Shown here: piece after piece, positions 56,071-64,000 of the stretch | How the letters are laid out: every line of letters starts with the position of its first letter | How positions within the stretch are numbered: position 1 is the first letter of the stretch | From: Rugalucina vietnamica | Lineage: Eukaryota > Mollusca > Bivalvia > Lucinida > Lucinidae | Assembly: GCA_964017185.1 (NCBI GenBank) | Contig: OZ024869.1 | Location: 4,052,501-4,116,500 of the forward strand | DNA: 64,000 nucleotides | Direction: 5' to 3' | Program-made: the position numbers and the translations under genes | The notes under the pieces: model-generated | What the model was told of the DNA's origin: nothing | The model's database searches: none | What the model saw: only the letters and a program-made list of their open reading frames with translations

Positions 56071-58165
56071 AAACCAGAGGACCAATGGTCCTGTAAACGC
56101 TCACCTGAGATCTGCTGCATATACCAATAAACACGTTTGAATATTATGGTATTTAACCCCAGTGCAGGGGCAGATGAAGCCATTGGGCCATTTTTCCTTT
56201 TTCAGAATAATCAATATTCTGTTCATTTGCCAATTTCCTGCTGTTTTTCCCTTCAAATGATATTTTAACAGTTTTCCCCATTCAAATGCATGGGCAACTT
56301 AAGTATCGATGCTTCATGCCAAGTTTCATTGAAATCAGTCCATCGGTTTCAGAGAAGAAGATTTTTGAAGGTTTTTTACCATATATAGGCATGGCGGCCA
56401 TCTTGGTCATGTGACCTAGATTATTACTATACACATTGGTTCCCCATCTTATAGATGTATCACATAAAATTTGGCTTAAATTGGCGAAGAGGTTTCAGAG
56501 GAGAAGATGCTTGAATATTTTGGTAATATTATACAATTATTGACTTCAATTTCGGTAGACATAAGGATTTATCTACCCGACAAAATATATTCACCGAGGC
56601 CGTAAGGCCGAGGTGAATATAATTTTTGAGGGTAGATAAATCCTTATGTCTACCGAAATTGAAGTCAATAAATGTTTTGTTATATGACTTTTTGACTATT
56701 AATGCAAAATTTCTACTTTCATTTCTAAAGCTGAAATCTTATTGCAGAATTAATGTACAACTAAATTCCTTCTCACAAGTTTTAACAACTGTTTCTGAAA
56801 TATCTTAAAAGGCTTTTTCCCAATAAATGCCTTTCATTTTGTATTTAAAAGATGTGTCACAGAAAAAGTAAAACATGCTATTCTTTTTAGATATACCCAT
56901 TCAGCCAAAGAGAAATAAACAGCAAAACAGCCAAACACAAATAAAACATGTAAAACGAAATTGTTGTAAAAACTCATTAAAAGTCCTTAGTTTACCTGTT
57001 GAACGTTGATACATCAAATCATGTCAATTTCACGTAGACCATGTTAATTTCATGCTGATACTATTTTTGGGTACTCAGGAGGGGACTATAGATTTTGGAA
57101 GTTAATATAGAAAAACTGTCAAAATAATTAACTCCAGGAACTGGTTTGATCTGGTTTTCACCAGCTTGGTCTAGTTTCAGAAAAATAAAAGGATTTATTA
57201 ATACTGCATGAGCCAATCAGGAGACAGGTTTTTCTTCAGTCTATAACAAACATGTATATTACCCCGGGGATGATTTGTTTTTTCAGAATCATTAATATTC
57301 AGTCCTACAGCCCATTTCCTGCAAGATTCTTACCTCAAATGACTTTTTAAAAGTTTTCCCCATTCAAATGCATTGGCGACCTATGTTGACCTTGTCGTAA
57401 AATAGGTCAAGGTCATCACAGGTTCATGATTTATATGTACACTGTAGTACTTGAGTCATTGATACTTCATGTCAAATTTCGTTTAAATCCGCCCAACGGT
57501 TCTGGAGAAGAATATTTTTGAAGGGTTTTACCATATATGGGCATGGCGGCCATCTTGGTCATGTGACGTAGATTATCTATATACACAATGATTATCCAGT
57601 TCTATAGATGCTTCACATAAAATTTGGCTTTGATTGGCCAAGCAGTTTCAGAGGAGAAGATGTTTCAATATTATGGTAATATACATGTACAATGTCCCGG
57701 GGTGGGGACAGATGAGCCCCTTGGGTCCACTTTTTCAGAATCATTAATATTTAGTCCTACTGCCCATATTTCCTGCAAGACTTTCACTTTTAATGACTTT
57801 TTAAAAGTTTGCCCCATTCAAATGCATTGGTGACCTATGTTGACAATGATGTAAAATAGGTCGAGGTCATCTCAGGGTCATGATTTATATATACATTGTG
57901 GACCTTGAGTCCTTAATGCGGCATGCCATAATTCAAGATCCTAGGCCTTTGTGTTCTGGAGAAGAAGATTTTTAAAGGTTTTTACCATATATGGGCATGG
58001 CGGCCATCTTGGTCATGTGACCTGAATTATTTTTATACACATTGGTTCCCCCTTCCTATAAATTTGGCTTTGATTGGCCAAGCGGTTTCAGAGTGGACGA
58101 CGAACGGACGCCGGGTGCCTACCTATCCTATAAGCTCCCCTGTGAGCCTTCGGCTCAGGTGAGCT
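56071..58165 (+). repeat. GCTCACCT-type element with three tandem units
   Basis: The left end AAACCAGAGGACCAATGGTC and the right hairpin CTATAAGCTCCCCTGTGAGC, then GGCTCAGGTGAGCT, are both present, so this is the most complete copy in the window. Units recur near 56215, 57310 and 57770, each with GCATGGCGGCCATCTTGGTC and CTTCACATAAAATTTGGC. A 135-bp palindrome and other sequence (to about 57240) interrupt it. Confidence 0.7.
56537..56671. repeat. 135-bp near-perfect palindrome
   Basis: TTATTGACTTCAATTTCGG runs inward to GCCGTAAGGC at the centre and is mirrored to the right. It could form one long hairpin and is probably a tiny foldback MITE inside the GCTCACCT-type element. Confidence 0.75.
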
Positions 58166-58267
58166 AAAGACAATCAGTTCATTTGTTTGAGATAAATAAT
58201 TGCCAATTTTGACGGCGAAGTGACCATTGTACTACTATAATGCGAGATAAGCGGTCGTCAAGAATTC

Positions 58268-58344
58268 CGACACTGTTATTGCAAAGCAGATCCGCGCCTT
58301 TATTTTCGCATACGCAGATTGTTGGTTTTCTTATGTTGTGGCTC
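58268..58344. mobile_element. MITE-1 right-end fragment
   Basis: GCAGATCCGCGCCTTTATTT, then TTGGTTTTCTTATGTTGTGG, matches the right half of the complete MITE-1 copies. Confidence 0.6.
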
Positions 58345-58440
58345 ATTATCTTCAAATTCTTCCTGTTTTCTTCCCGAAAACTGCTGTGCAGGGGCCAGGT
58401 TATGACGCAGATTCATGTTGTAGGTGGTTTCTACTTACAG

Positions 58441-58830
58441 GGACATGAAGATCCCAATACTTTGGCTGCAGCATTTTTGATGTCCAAGAAAAATGCTACC
58501 TTTTTACACTATTGGTATCGCACGTACAAGGAGAAATATGTACGAAACTGGGGATGGAATGCCGTGATAGCGCCTTACAAACTTGCCAAAACATACCCGC
58601 ATCTTATACATGTTGAAGGTTATAACTTTACTACTCCAAACGCAGGGCACAAACACCAGATATTTAAGGAAAATTACAAATGGGACAAAAACTATGGGAT
58701 GCATTTGTATCTGCGTTTTTACAACTTGAAGAATATAACCAGTGAAAACACTATTCGGAGACTGAACACTACCATTGGATCGGTTTGTAGACATATTCTG
58801 TTCGGGAACAAGGACCTGTGTTCAAACTGA
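58441..58830 (+). CDS. GT32-type glycosyltransferase, exon 4 (C-terminal part)
   Basis: Starts at CTTACAG|GGACAT in phase with exon 3 and runs 129 codons to TGA. GHEDPNTLAAAFLMSKKNAT, then FLHYWYRTYKEKYV, NAVIAPYKLAKTYPHLIHVE and YGMHLYLRFYNLKN correspond to the C-terminal part of GT32 glycosyltransferases. Known features there include an asset-type small-residue stretch, a W/Y-rich helix, the HPxLIHVE strand and the NYxxHLW-like motif. It ends LNTTIGSVCRHILFG plus a short tail, as family members do. The joined protein is about 388 residues against roughly 340-350 for vertebrate A4GNT/A4GALT, the extra length being in the stem. No AATAAA lies before the LINE that begins some 80-100 bp downstream. 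Confidence 0.88.
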   Translation, partial: GHEDPNTLAAAFLMSKKNATFLHYWYRTYKEKYVRNWGWNAVIAPYKLAKTYPHLIHVEGYNFTTPNAGHKHQIFKENYKWDKNYGMHLYLRFYNLKNITSENTIRRLNTTIGSVCRHILFGNKDLCSN

Positions 58831-58904
58831 GTTAACCTGGAAAAACTGAACAACAAGTCCAGTTCTACACCAAGTACATTGATCCGAAAGGTTTTATAAG
58901 CCTC

Positions 58905-61900
58905 CTATATTAGAATATGGTCGTTCGTCTCTCACTAATGAGAAAGACCATCATTATTTCTTGAATAGGTTCGTGTGTGTTGGTGAGTTCTTTGATGGCT
59001 GACTAGGCCAATTCTAGCTCTAAACTGTCGGTTGCAAGTAGAGCAAGTCAATGTCATTGAATCAGCTGGTGGCCCATTGGTATTGGCTTTGCGTTCTCTG
59101 CGCTTTCTTTCAGCTTCACAGATTCTCTTTTTTTCATGGAGAGCTGCTCCTTTGTTGATGAGACCTCGCCACTTTGATCGCTCCTGTGCAGTCTGTTCCC
59201 AAGACCCAATTGGTATGTCAAAATCCTTCAGAGAGGCTTTCAGGGTGTCTTTGTAGCGTTTTTTCTGGCCACCTTGAGAGCGCTTTCCCTCTTGTAGTTC
59301 TCCATAGAAGACTTTCTTTGGAAGTCGCTCATCAGGCATTCTTATAACATGGCCGGTCCACCTTAGCTGTGCTAGCTTTAAGACAGTATGCATGCTTTGC
59401 ATCCCTGCTTTCTTCAGGACCTCTGTGTCTGGGATCTTGTCTTGCCACTTGATTTTTAACAGCTTTCTCAAACAGCTTAAGTGGAAATGGTTAAGTCTCT
59501 TTGCATGACGCTGGTATACTGTCCAGGTCTCACATGCATACAAGAGGGTTGGAAGTACCACAGCCTTGTAGACTTTCAGCTTGGTGTCAAGCTTGATTCC
59601 ATTTCGCTCCCAGACATTTGCACGGAGTCTTCCGAATGCCACACTGGCTTTTGCAATTCTTGCAGTGACCTCATCATCAATGTGCACTGCTCTGGAAAGA
59701 GTGCTTCCCAGGTAGGTGAATTTATCAACAACTTTCAGTTTTTCTCCATTCACAGTGATGGTTGGTTCATTGTACGGTTTTCCAGGTGCTGGCTGGTGTA
59801 CAACCTCTGTCTTTTTTGTGCTGATTGTGAGATCATAGTTATCACATGACTGTGAGACTTGATCCATGGCTCTTTGCATTTTTGCCTCTGAGCTGGCATT
59901 CTTATCCATATCATCTGCATAGAGGAGCTCATCTAGCACATCGGTCTGCACCTTAGTTTTGGCTTGCAACCTTCTAAGGTTGAATATATTGCCATCAAAA
60001 CGGTACCTGATTGGAAAACCAGTGTCACTGTCCTGAAAAGCATCCATGAGCATGGCAGAAAACATCATGCTGAACAGTGTTGGTGCCATAACACAGCCCT
60101 GTTTGACCCCATTTGTTACCTCAAAGGGTTCAGAGAACTCTCCATCATTTTGCACACGTGCCTGCATGCCATCATGAAATTGCCGCACCAATGCTATGAA
60201 TCTGGGTGGACAGCCAAACTTGGCCATGATTTTCCACAGTCCATCACGACTAACTGTGTCAAACGCTTTGGTGAGGTCGACAAACGTCATGTATAGATCT
60301 ACATTCTGCTCTTGGCATTTCTCCTGAAGCTGTCTTGCTGTGAAGATCATGTCTATCGTCCCCCTGTCCTTTCTGAATCCACATTGACTTTCTGGGATAA
60401 GTCCCTTCTGATCAAGATGAACATTCAGGCGGTTCAACAGAATTTTTGCTAGTATCTTCCCAGCAATCGATAGGAGGGAAATGCCTCTGTGGTTGTCACA
60501 GACTTGTGGATTTCCTTTCCGCTTGTATAGGTGGATTATGGATGCATCCTTAAATTCTTGTGGGATGGCCTCCTTCCTCCACATACAGTGAAACAGCTCG
60601 GTCAGTTTCTCTGCCATGGGTAGCCCCCCGGCCTTATAAACCTCTGCAGGAATTGCATCTGCACCTGGAGCTTTGCCAGAAGACAGTTGTTGAACTGCTT
60701 TTCTTGTTTCCATGACGGTTGGAAATTCATCTAACAGAACATTGCACTCTATCTGTGGCAGTCTGTCAATTGCATCCTCATTGACGCTTGATGGTCGATT
60801 TAGCACACTATTGAAATGTTCTGCCCACCTTTTCAAGATAGCCTCTTTGTCTGTGAGAAGAGTGTTTCCATCTGCACTGAGTAATGTGGTGGCTCCAGAA
60901 CTCTTAGGGCCATAAATGGTTTTCAGTGCATCATGAAATTTCTTCATGTCCTTTCTGTCTGCAAAAGACTGAATTTCTTCTGTTTTCTTCCTCAGCCAGG
61001 AATCTTGCATGTCCCTAAGCTTGGTCTGGACTGTCTTACAAACGTTGCTGTAGGCTGCTTTCTTGGATACTGAGCTAGTATCATCTTGATGTGCCTTGTG
61101 CAATCTGTGTTTTTCTTCAAGAAGCTTCTGAATTTCGTCATCATTCTCATCAAACCAGTCTTGATGTTTGCGAGATGGATGTCCTAAAGTAGTAGCAGCT
61201 GAAGAATGAACTGTTTTATGGAAGACTGTCCAGTTTTCTTCGGGGTTCTCTGAACTGAGATTGATTGCATCCAGTTGGTTGCAAATGTCTGTTAAGAAAG
61301 TTTGTCGCATGCTGTCTTGATTCAGCTTTGAGACATCCAGTCTTTTAGCAGCTTTCTTGCCTTGAGGTCGCCTCGCAGGCTGGATTCTAAGGTTGAGTTT
61401 GCTGACAACCAGTCTATGGTCTGTCCAGCAGTCTGCACCACACATAGTCTTTGTCACTCTGACATCCTGCCTATCTGTTCTCCGCACTATAACATAGTCT
61501 ATGAGATGCCAATGTTTGGAACGGGGATGCATCCAGGATGTTTTATTTCTGTTAGGTAGACGAAAGACTGTGTTGGTGATTAGAAGATCATGTTCAGCAC
61601 ACTTCCTTAGAAGCAAGAGACCATTGCTGTTGCACTTTCCAACACCTTCTGGACCTATAACTCCTTCCCAGGTCTGGTGGTCTGTACCAACTCTGGCATT
61701 AAAGTCTCCAAGAAGGATAAGTTTGTCTGTACGGGGTGTAGCAGAAATAATGTCGTCTAAGTCATTATAGAACTTGTCTTTAACCTCATCTGGATTGGTC
61801 ATCGTGGGTGCATAGGCACTGACAATAGTTGCATGTTTATTGCCTGACAGAGGAAGTCTCAATGTCATTAGGCGGTCATTGATGCCTTTTGGCAATCCTG

Positions 61901-62650
61901 AAAGCTTACCAACAAGTTCTGTTTTAATGGCAAAGCCAACTCCTGCTTCACGCCTCTCTACACTTTTGCGTCCACTCCAGAAGAAGGTGTATCCAGCACC
62001 AACTTCTTTGATCTCCCCAACATCTGCTAACCGAGTCTCACTCAGAGCTGCTATCTGAATTCCATACCTCCCAAGTTCTCTGCCCACAAGGGCCGTTCTA
62101 CGCTGCGGTCTATTTGACCCAGCACTGTCCATCAATGTTCGCACATTCCATGCGCCAATCCTCAAAGGGATTATCTTTGTTTTTTTCTTATTTTTTCGAC
62201 CGCTAAAAAGGGATCCCCGCTGATCGCGGTTAACCAGCCAGGGGGTTTGAAGCAGGCAATTGTTTAGGGCACCTTTTCTAGCCCCTTCCCCATGCTACGG
62301 GGGTGAGCAGTGCGGTCCTAAATAGGTCTGCTCAGTCGCTCAGCCGACTGCCGAATTTCGCTTACTGCTTCTCCTCACGGAAAACGACCATATAGAACTG
62401 AGCCGCCTGCGTGCAGGTCTGCAACTACAGCTCCCAGTGTGTCCTACACCTGCTGCTTCGCCGCTCGCCCATCGCCACAGGACTTTTGTAGGTATGTGGG
62501 TGCATGTGTGATGAAATTGTTGTGTATGCAAGTGCTTGTGTGTTGAGAAATAAGATGACGTGCGCTATGAAATTTGATTATAGTGAGGAAGAGGTGCGCA
62601 GCGTCAACCTCACTCACTCGTCCTCACCCAACTGTGCCCAGAGGCAAGAC
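58905..62650 (-). mobile_element. Near full-length RTE-like LINE, antisense to the glycosyltransferase
   Basis: A 5' untranslated part (about 62650 to 62300 on the minus strand) precedes the long ORF, and a short 3' part ends near 58905. No target duplication or clear tail could be fixed. It lies 3' of the glycosyltransferase stop, in the likely 3' UTR or just beyond. Confidence 0.8.
58935..62165 (-). CDS. Endonuclease-reverse transcriptase of an RTE-like LINE
   Basis: A minus-strand frame of 1076 codons. Residues 1-250 are an AP-type endonuclease: RIGAWNVRTLMD, LSETRLAD, LLGDFNARVGTDHQ, HLIDYVIVRR and CWTDHRLVVSKL. The RT follows (KAPGADAIPAEVYKAGG, LYKRKGNPQVCDNHRGISLL, FRKDRGTIDMIF, NGVKQGCVMAPTLFSMMF), with the catalytic YADD at 749-752. 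The C-terminus has a C2H2 finger (CSTCNRQFRARIGLVSHQRT, then HQH). These proteins nick target DNA and prime reverse transcription there. The first codon is TTG, not ATG: the frame stays open upstream to a stop at 62297-62295 with no ATG, so the true start is lost or lies across a frameshift. RTE clade assignment is from memory of WNVRTL-type proteins and is tentative. Confidence 0.88.
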   Translation of the reverse strand: MRIGAWNVRTLMDSAGSNRPQRRTALVGRELGRYGIQIAALSETRLADVGEIKEVGAGYTFFWSGRKSVERREAGVGFAIKTELVGKLSGLPKGINDRLMTLRLPLSGNKHATIVSAYAPTMTNPDEVKDKFYNDLDDIISATPRTDKLILLGDFNARVGTDHQTWEGVIGPEGVGKCNSNGLLLLRKCAEHDLLITNTVFRLPNRNKTSWMHPRSKHWHLIDYVIVRRTDRQDVRVTKTMCGADCWTDHRLVVSKLNLRIQPARRPQGKKAAKRLDVSKLNQDSMRQTFLTDICNQLDAINLSSENPEENWTVFHKTVHSSAATTLGHPSRKHQDWFDENDDEIQKLLEEKHRLHKAHQDDTSSVSKKAAYSNVCKTVQTKLRDMQDSWLRKKTEEIQSFADRKDMKKFHDALKTIYGPKSSGATTLLSADGNTLLTDKEAILKRWAEHFNSVLNRPSSVNEDAIDRLPQIECNVLLDEFPTVMETRKAVQQLSSGKAPGADAIPAEVYKAGGLPMAEKLTELFHCMWRKEAIPQEFKDASIIHLYKRKGNPQVCDNHRGISLLSIAGKILAKILLNRLNVHLDQKGLIPESQCGFRKDRGTIDMIFTARQLQEKCQEQNVDLYMTFVDLTKAFDTVSRDGLWKIMAKFGCPPRFIALVRQFHDGMQARVQNDGEFSEPFEVTNGVKQGCVMAPTLFSMMFSAMLMDAFQDSDTGFPIRYRFDGNIFNLRRLQAKTKVQTDVLDELLYADDMDKNASSEAKMQRAMDQVSQSCDNYDLTISTKKTEVVHQPAPGKPYNEPTITVNGEKLKVVDKFTYLGSTLSRAVHIDDEVTARIAKASVAFGRLRANVWERNGIKLDTKLKVYKAVVLPTLLYACETWTVYQRHAKRLNHFHLSCLRKLLKIKWQDKIPDTEVLKKAGMQSMHTVLKLAQLRWTGHVIRMPDERLPKKVFYGELQEGKRSQGGQKKRYKDTLKASLKDFDIPIGSWEQTAQERSKWRGLINKGAALHEKKRICEAERKRRERKANTNGPPADSMTLTCSTCNRQFRARIGLVSHQRTHQHTRTYSRNNDGLSH

Positions 62651-63413
62651 ACAGGTCAAGACGTCTGGAGTTAGGTTTGGATGCAGTGGATGACCGTAAC
62701 ATCTATAGTGCCTTATCACGCTCTGCATGTTCCACAACATGTTGCTGTATCGCTTTCCGAACCGTTGAATCTGATGATTTCTTCCGCTCCGTCTACCGAA
62801 ACAGTCTTTGCATATCTGGACCAGGCATATCCAGACACACAGGTTTTATTTTGGAATTACCTTTTCCTAGATGAATTGCTGGCCACAGCTGAAGGGCTCC
62901 ATCTACCCTTTCATAGGTTTTGTTTAGAGACCTGTAAACTCCTAGGAGGACTGTCAACCAAAACTAATGAGTTCCCCCTGCCCAGCTAGGTTTTTGTGTA
63001 GAGAACTAGCAAACTCCTAGATGGGTTGCCGTCCAAGGCTAACGAGCCCCATCTGCACCGCATGGCAACAGGTAGTACTGATTACATGTTACAGTAGCAG
63101 ATAATCTGACCTGACTAGCATAATATTAGAATATATTGTCAATCTGGTCAACATGGTCAATGGCAATACCAAATATACCAGAAAGAAAATCATAATCCAT
63201 CAGGCAATGTATACACCCATGAACCCTACTCAGGCGTATGCATTTCTTATTTTTGACACAAAACATAGATTGTGGGAACGTGTTTTGAGCGAAAGTATTA
63301 AAATATCAAATTTTTGTGATGAAATTTTTCATTTCTTTATTGCTAACACTTGTTTTGTATATTGCATGGGCTTGTTCTCGTTATCAAACATGTTTGTCTT
63401 GTTAAAATAATTT
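62651..63413. other. No gene seen
   Basis: A 102-codon ORF (62681-62989) has no recognisable domain. CTAGGAGGA/CTCCTAGATGGG words and CCCATCTRCAC phrases recur loosely, suggesting an old local duplication. It may be 3' flank of the glycosyltransferase gene displaced by the LINE. Confidence 0.35.
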
Positions 63414-63638
63414 GAGACGTGTCATGAGAAAACCAACAATGGTTTTCGAACACGTCCGACATAAACCGAGCTGTACAAGCACAGAAGATGGCTTGAGGCT
63501 GTATTTAGAAAGTAGAGGAACTGTACTATCCGTGTAGCGGAAACAAAGGCGCTGATCAGCTTCGCAGTTACTGCGAAGCTGATCTGCGTCTTTGTTTTCG
63601 CATACATGTTGATGGCTGGCTTTCTCATGACGCGGCTC
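63414..63638. mobile_element. MITE-1, complete copy
   Basis: GAGACGTGTCATGAGAAAAC and TTTCTCATGACGCGGCTC are inverted ends, and ATTT is duplicated on both sides (63410-63413, 63639-63642). The core palindrome is GATCAGCTTCGCAGTT / ACTGCGAAGCTGATC. Confidence 0.8.
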
Positions 63639-64000
63639 ATTTAATGTTTTGTTGACTTGTGTTGTCATTTCTATCCAGTCTGGTGTCTGGGTTACGATTC
63701 TTAATTTAATTCGATCAATTCTTGGTGTTTTATCCTAACTTTATCATAATTTATGTTATGCCCAAACATGAAGCTTTTGAGCTGCTCAGCAACACGTTTT
63801 TCGGCCTTGTTAATTTTTCATTTGGTTCCATTTGCATCCTAGATGTGCTACAAATCCAACACCAGTATATGAAGTAGACTTTTTTCTGAAAGATGTATTC
63901 ATTACGGAAACATCTCCGTTTGCACAAAGTGTTTCAGAATAAAGCTGATTTTGATTGTATTTTGTATAACCACTATTTCTCTCCATAAAAGCATGTATTT
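63639..64000. other. No gene seen; possible polyadenylation signal
   Basis: AATAAA at 63938-63943 in GTTTCAGAATAAAGCTG could end a plus-strand transcript, conceivably the glycosyltransferase mRNA reading through the LINE. Nothing else supports it. Confidence 0.25.

Larger units (their letters stand above)
55889..58440 (+). other. Intron 3 of the glycosyltransferase
   Basis: Bounded by GTAATA and TTCTACTTACAG. Almost entirely filled by the GCTCACCT-type element (56071-58165) and a MITE-1 fragment that ends 96 bp before exon 4. Confidence 0.75.

Noticed and set aside
58240-58440. Upstream extension of exon 4 to an ATG at 58240
   Set aside because: That part reads through a MITE-1 fragment; the splice acceptor at 58440 joins in phase with exon 3 and begins at the conserved sequence.
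62681-62989. 102-codon plus-strand ORF
   Set aside because: No motif, no splice or promoter support, and a second overlapping frame of similar length.

Overview
The window reads as animal nuclear DNA, AT-rich and dominated by repeats. A bivalve mollusc is the best guess. The reasons are repeats ending in GCTCACCTGAGCC-type hairpins with CATGTGACC/ATGGCGGCC arrays, tRNA-derived SINEs of molluscan look, and a retroelement RT tail of a type common in molluscs. The species cannot be named from sequence alone.

Host coding content is small. At the left end is the last coding exon of an unrecognised plus-strand gene (1177-1613), which encodes an acidic tail with DV-rich repeats. The only gene that can be followed is a plus-strand, four-exon Golgi-type glycosyltransferase of the GT32 / A4GNT-A4GALT-like group: 27315-27411, 28492-29091, 55809-55888 and 58441-58830. 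All four exons join in phase to give about 388 residues, with a signal anchor and a D-L-D metal-binding motif. Its second intron is 26.7 kb and is a nest of transposons.

Layout. 1.75-2.36 kb: a miniature LTR retrotransposon (TRIM) whose LTRs carry Pol III A and B boxes. 2.5-4.7 kb: nested MITEs and a second TRIM-like element. 5.26-9.49 kb: a long inverted-repeat element split by a 2.17 kb element with CACGGGGG termini and 5-bp target duplications. 9.9-20 kb: tandem arrays, a GCTCACCT-type element, a three-level nest (MITE, TTAA-flanked MITE, SINE tail) and a PIF/Harbinger-like element. 20.07-24.84 kb: a non-autonomous element holding a 3.57 kb foldback of mirrored microsatellites and minisatellites. 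27.3-58.8 kb: the glycosyltransferase gene. Its intron 2 holds a giant inverted repeat, a hAT-like element and, at 37289-47693, a complete LTR retrotransposon. 58.9-62.65 kb: a nearly full-length antisense RTE-like LINE, lying just after the glycosyltransferase stop codon. 62.65-64 kb: no gene seen, one more complete MITE.

The most notable element is the 10.4 kb LTR retrotransposon. It has near-identical 2.2 kb LTRs, TACAC target duplications, a tRNA-Leu-type primer site and one uninterrupted 1621-codon ORF. The ORF is Ty3/gypsy in sequence but has the Ty1/copia domain order Gag-PR-INT-RT-RNaseH, which is the defining arrangement of GmR1-like elements. All alignments, target duplications and percentages here were made by eye.
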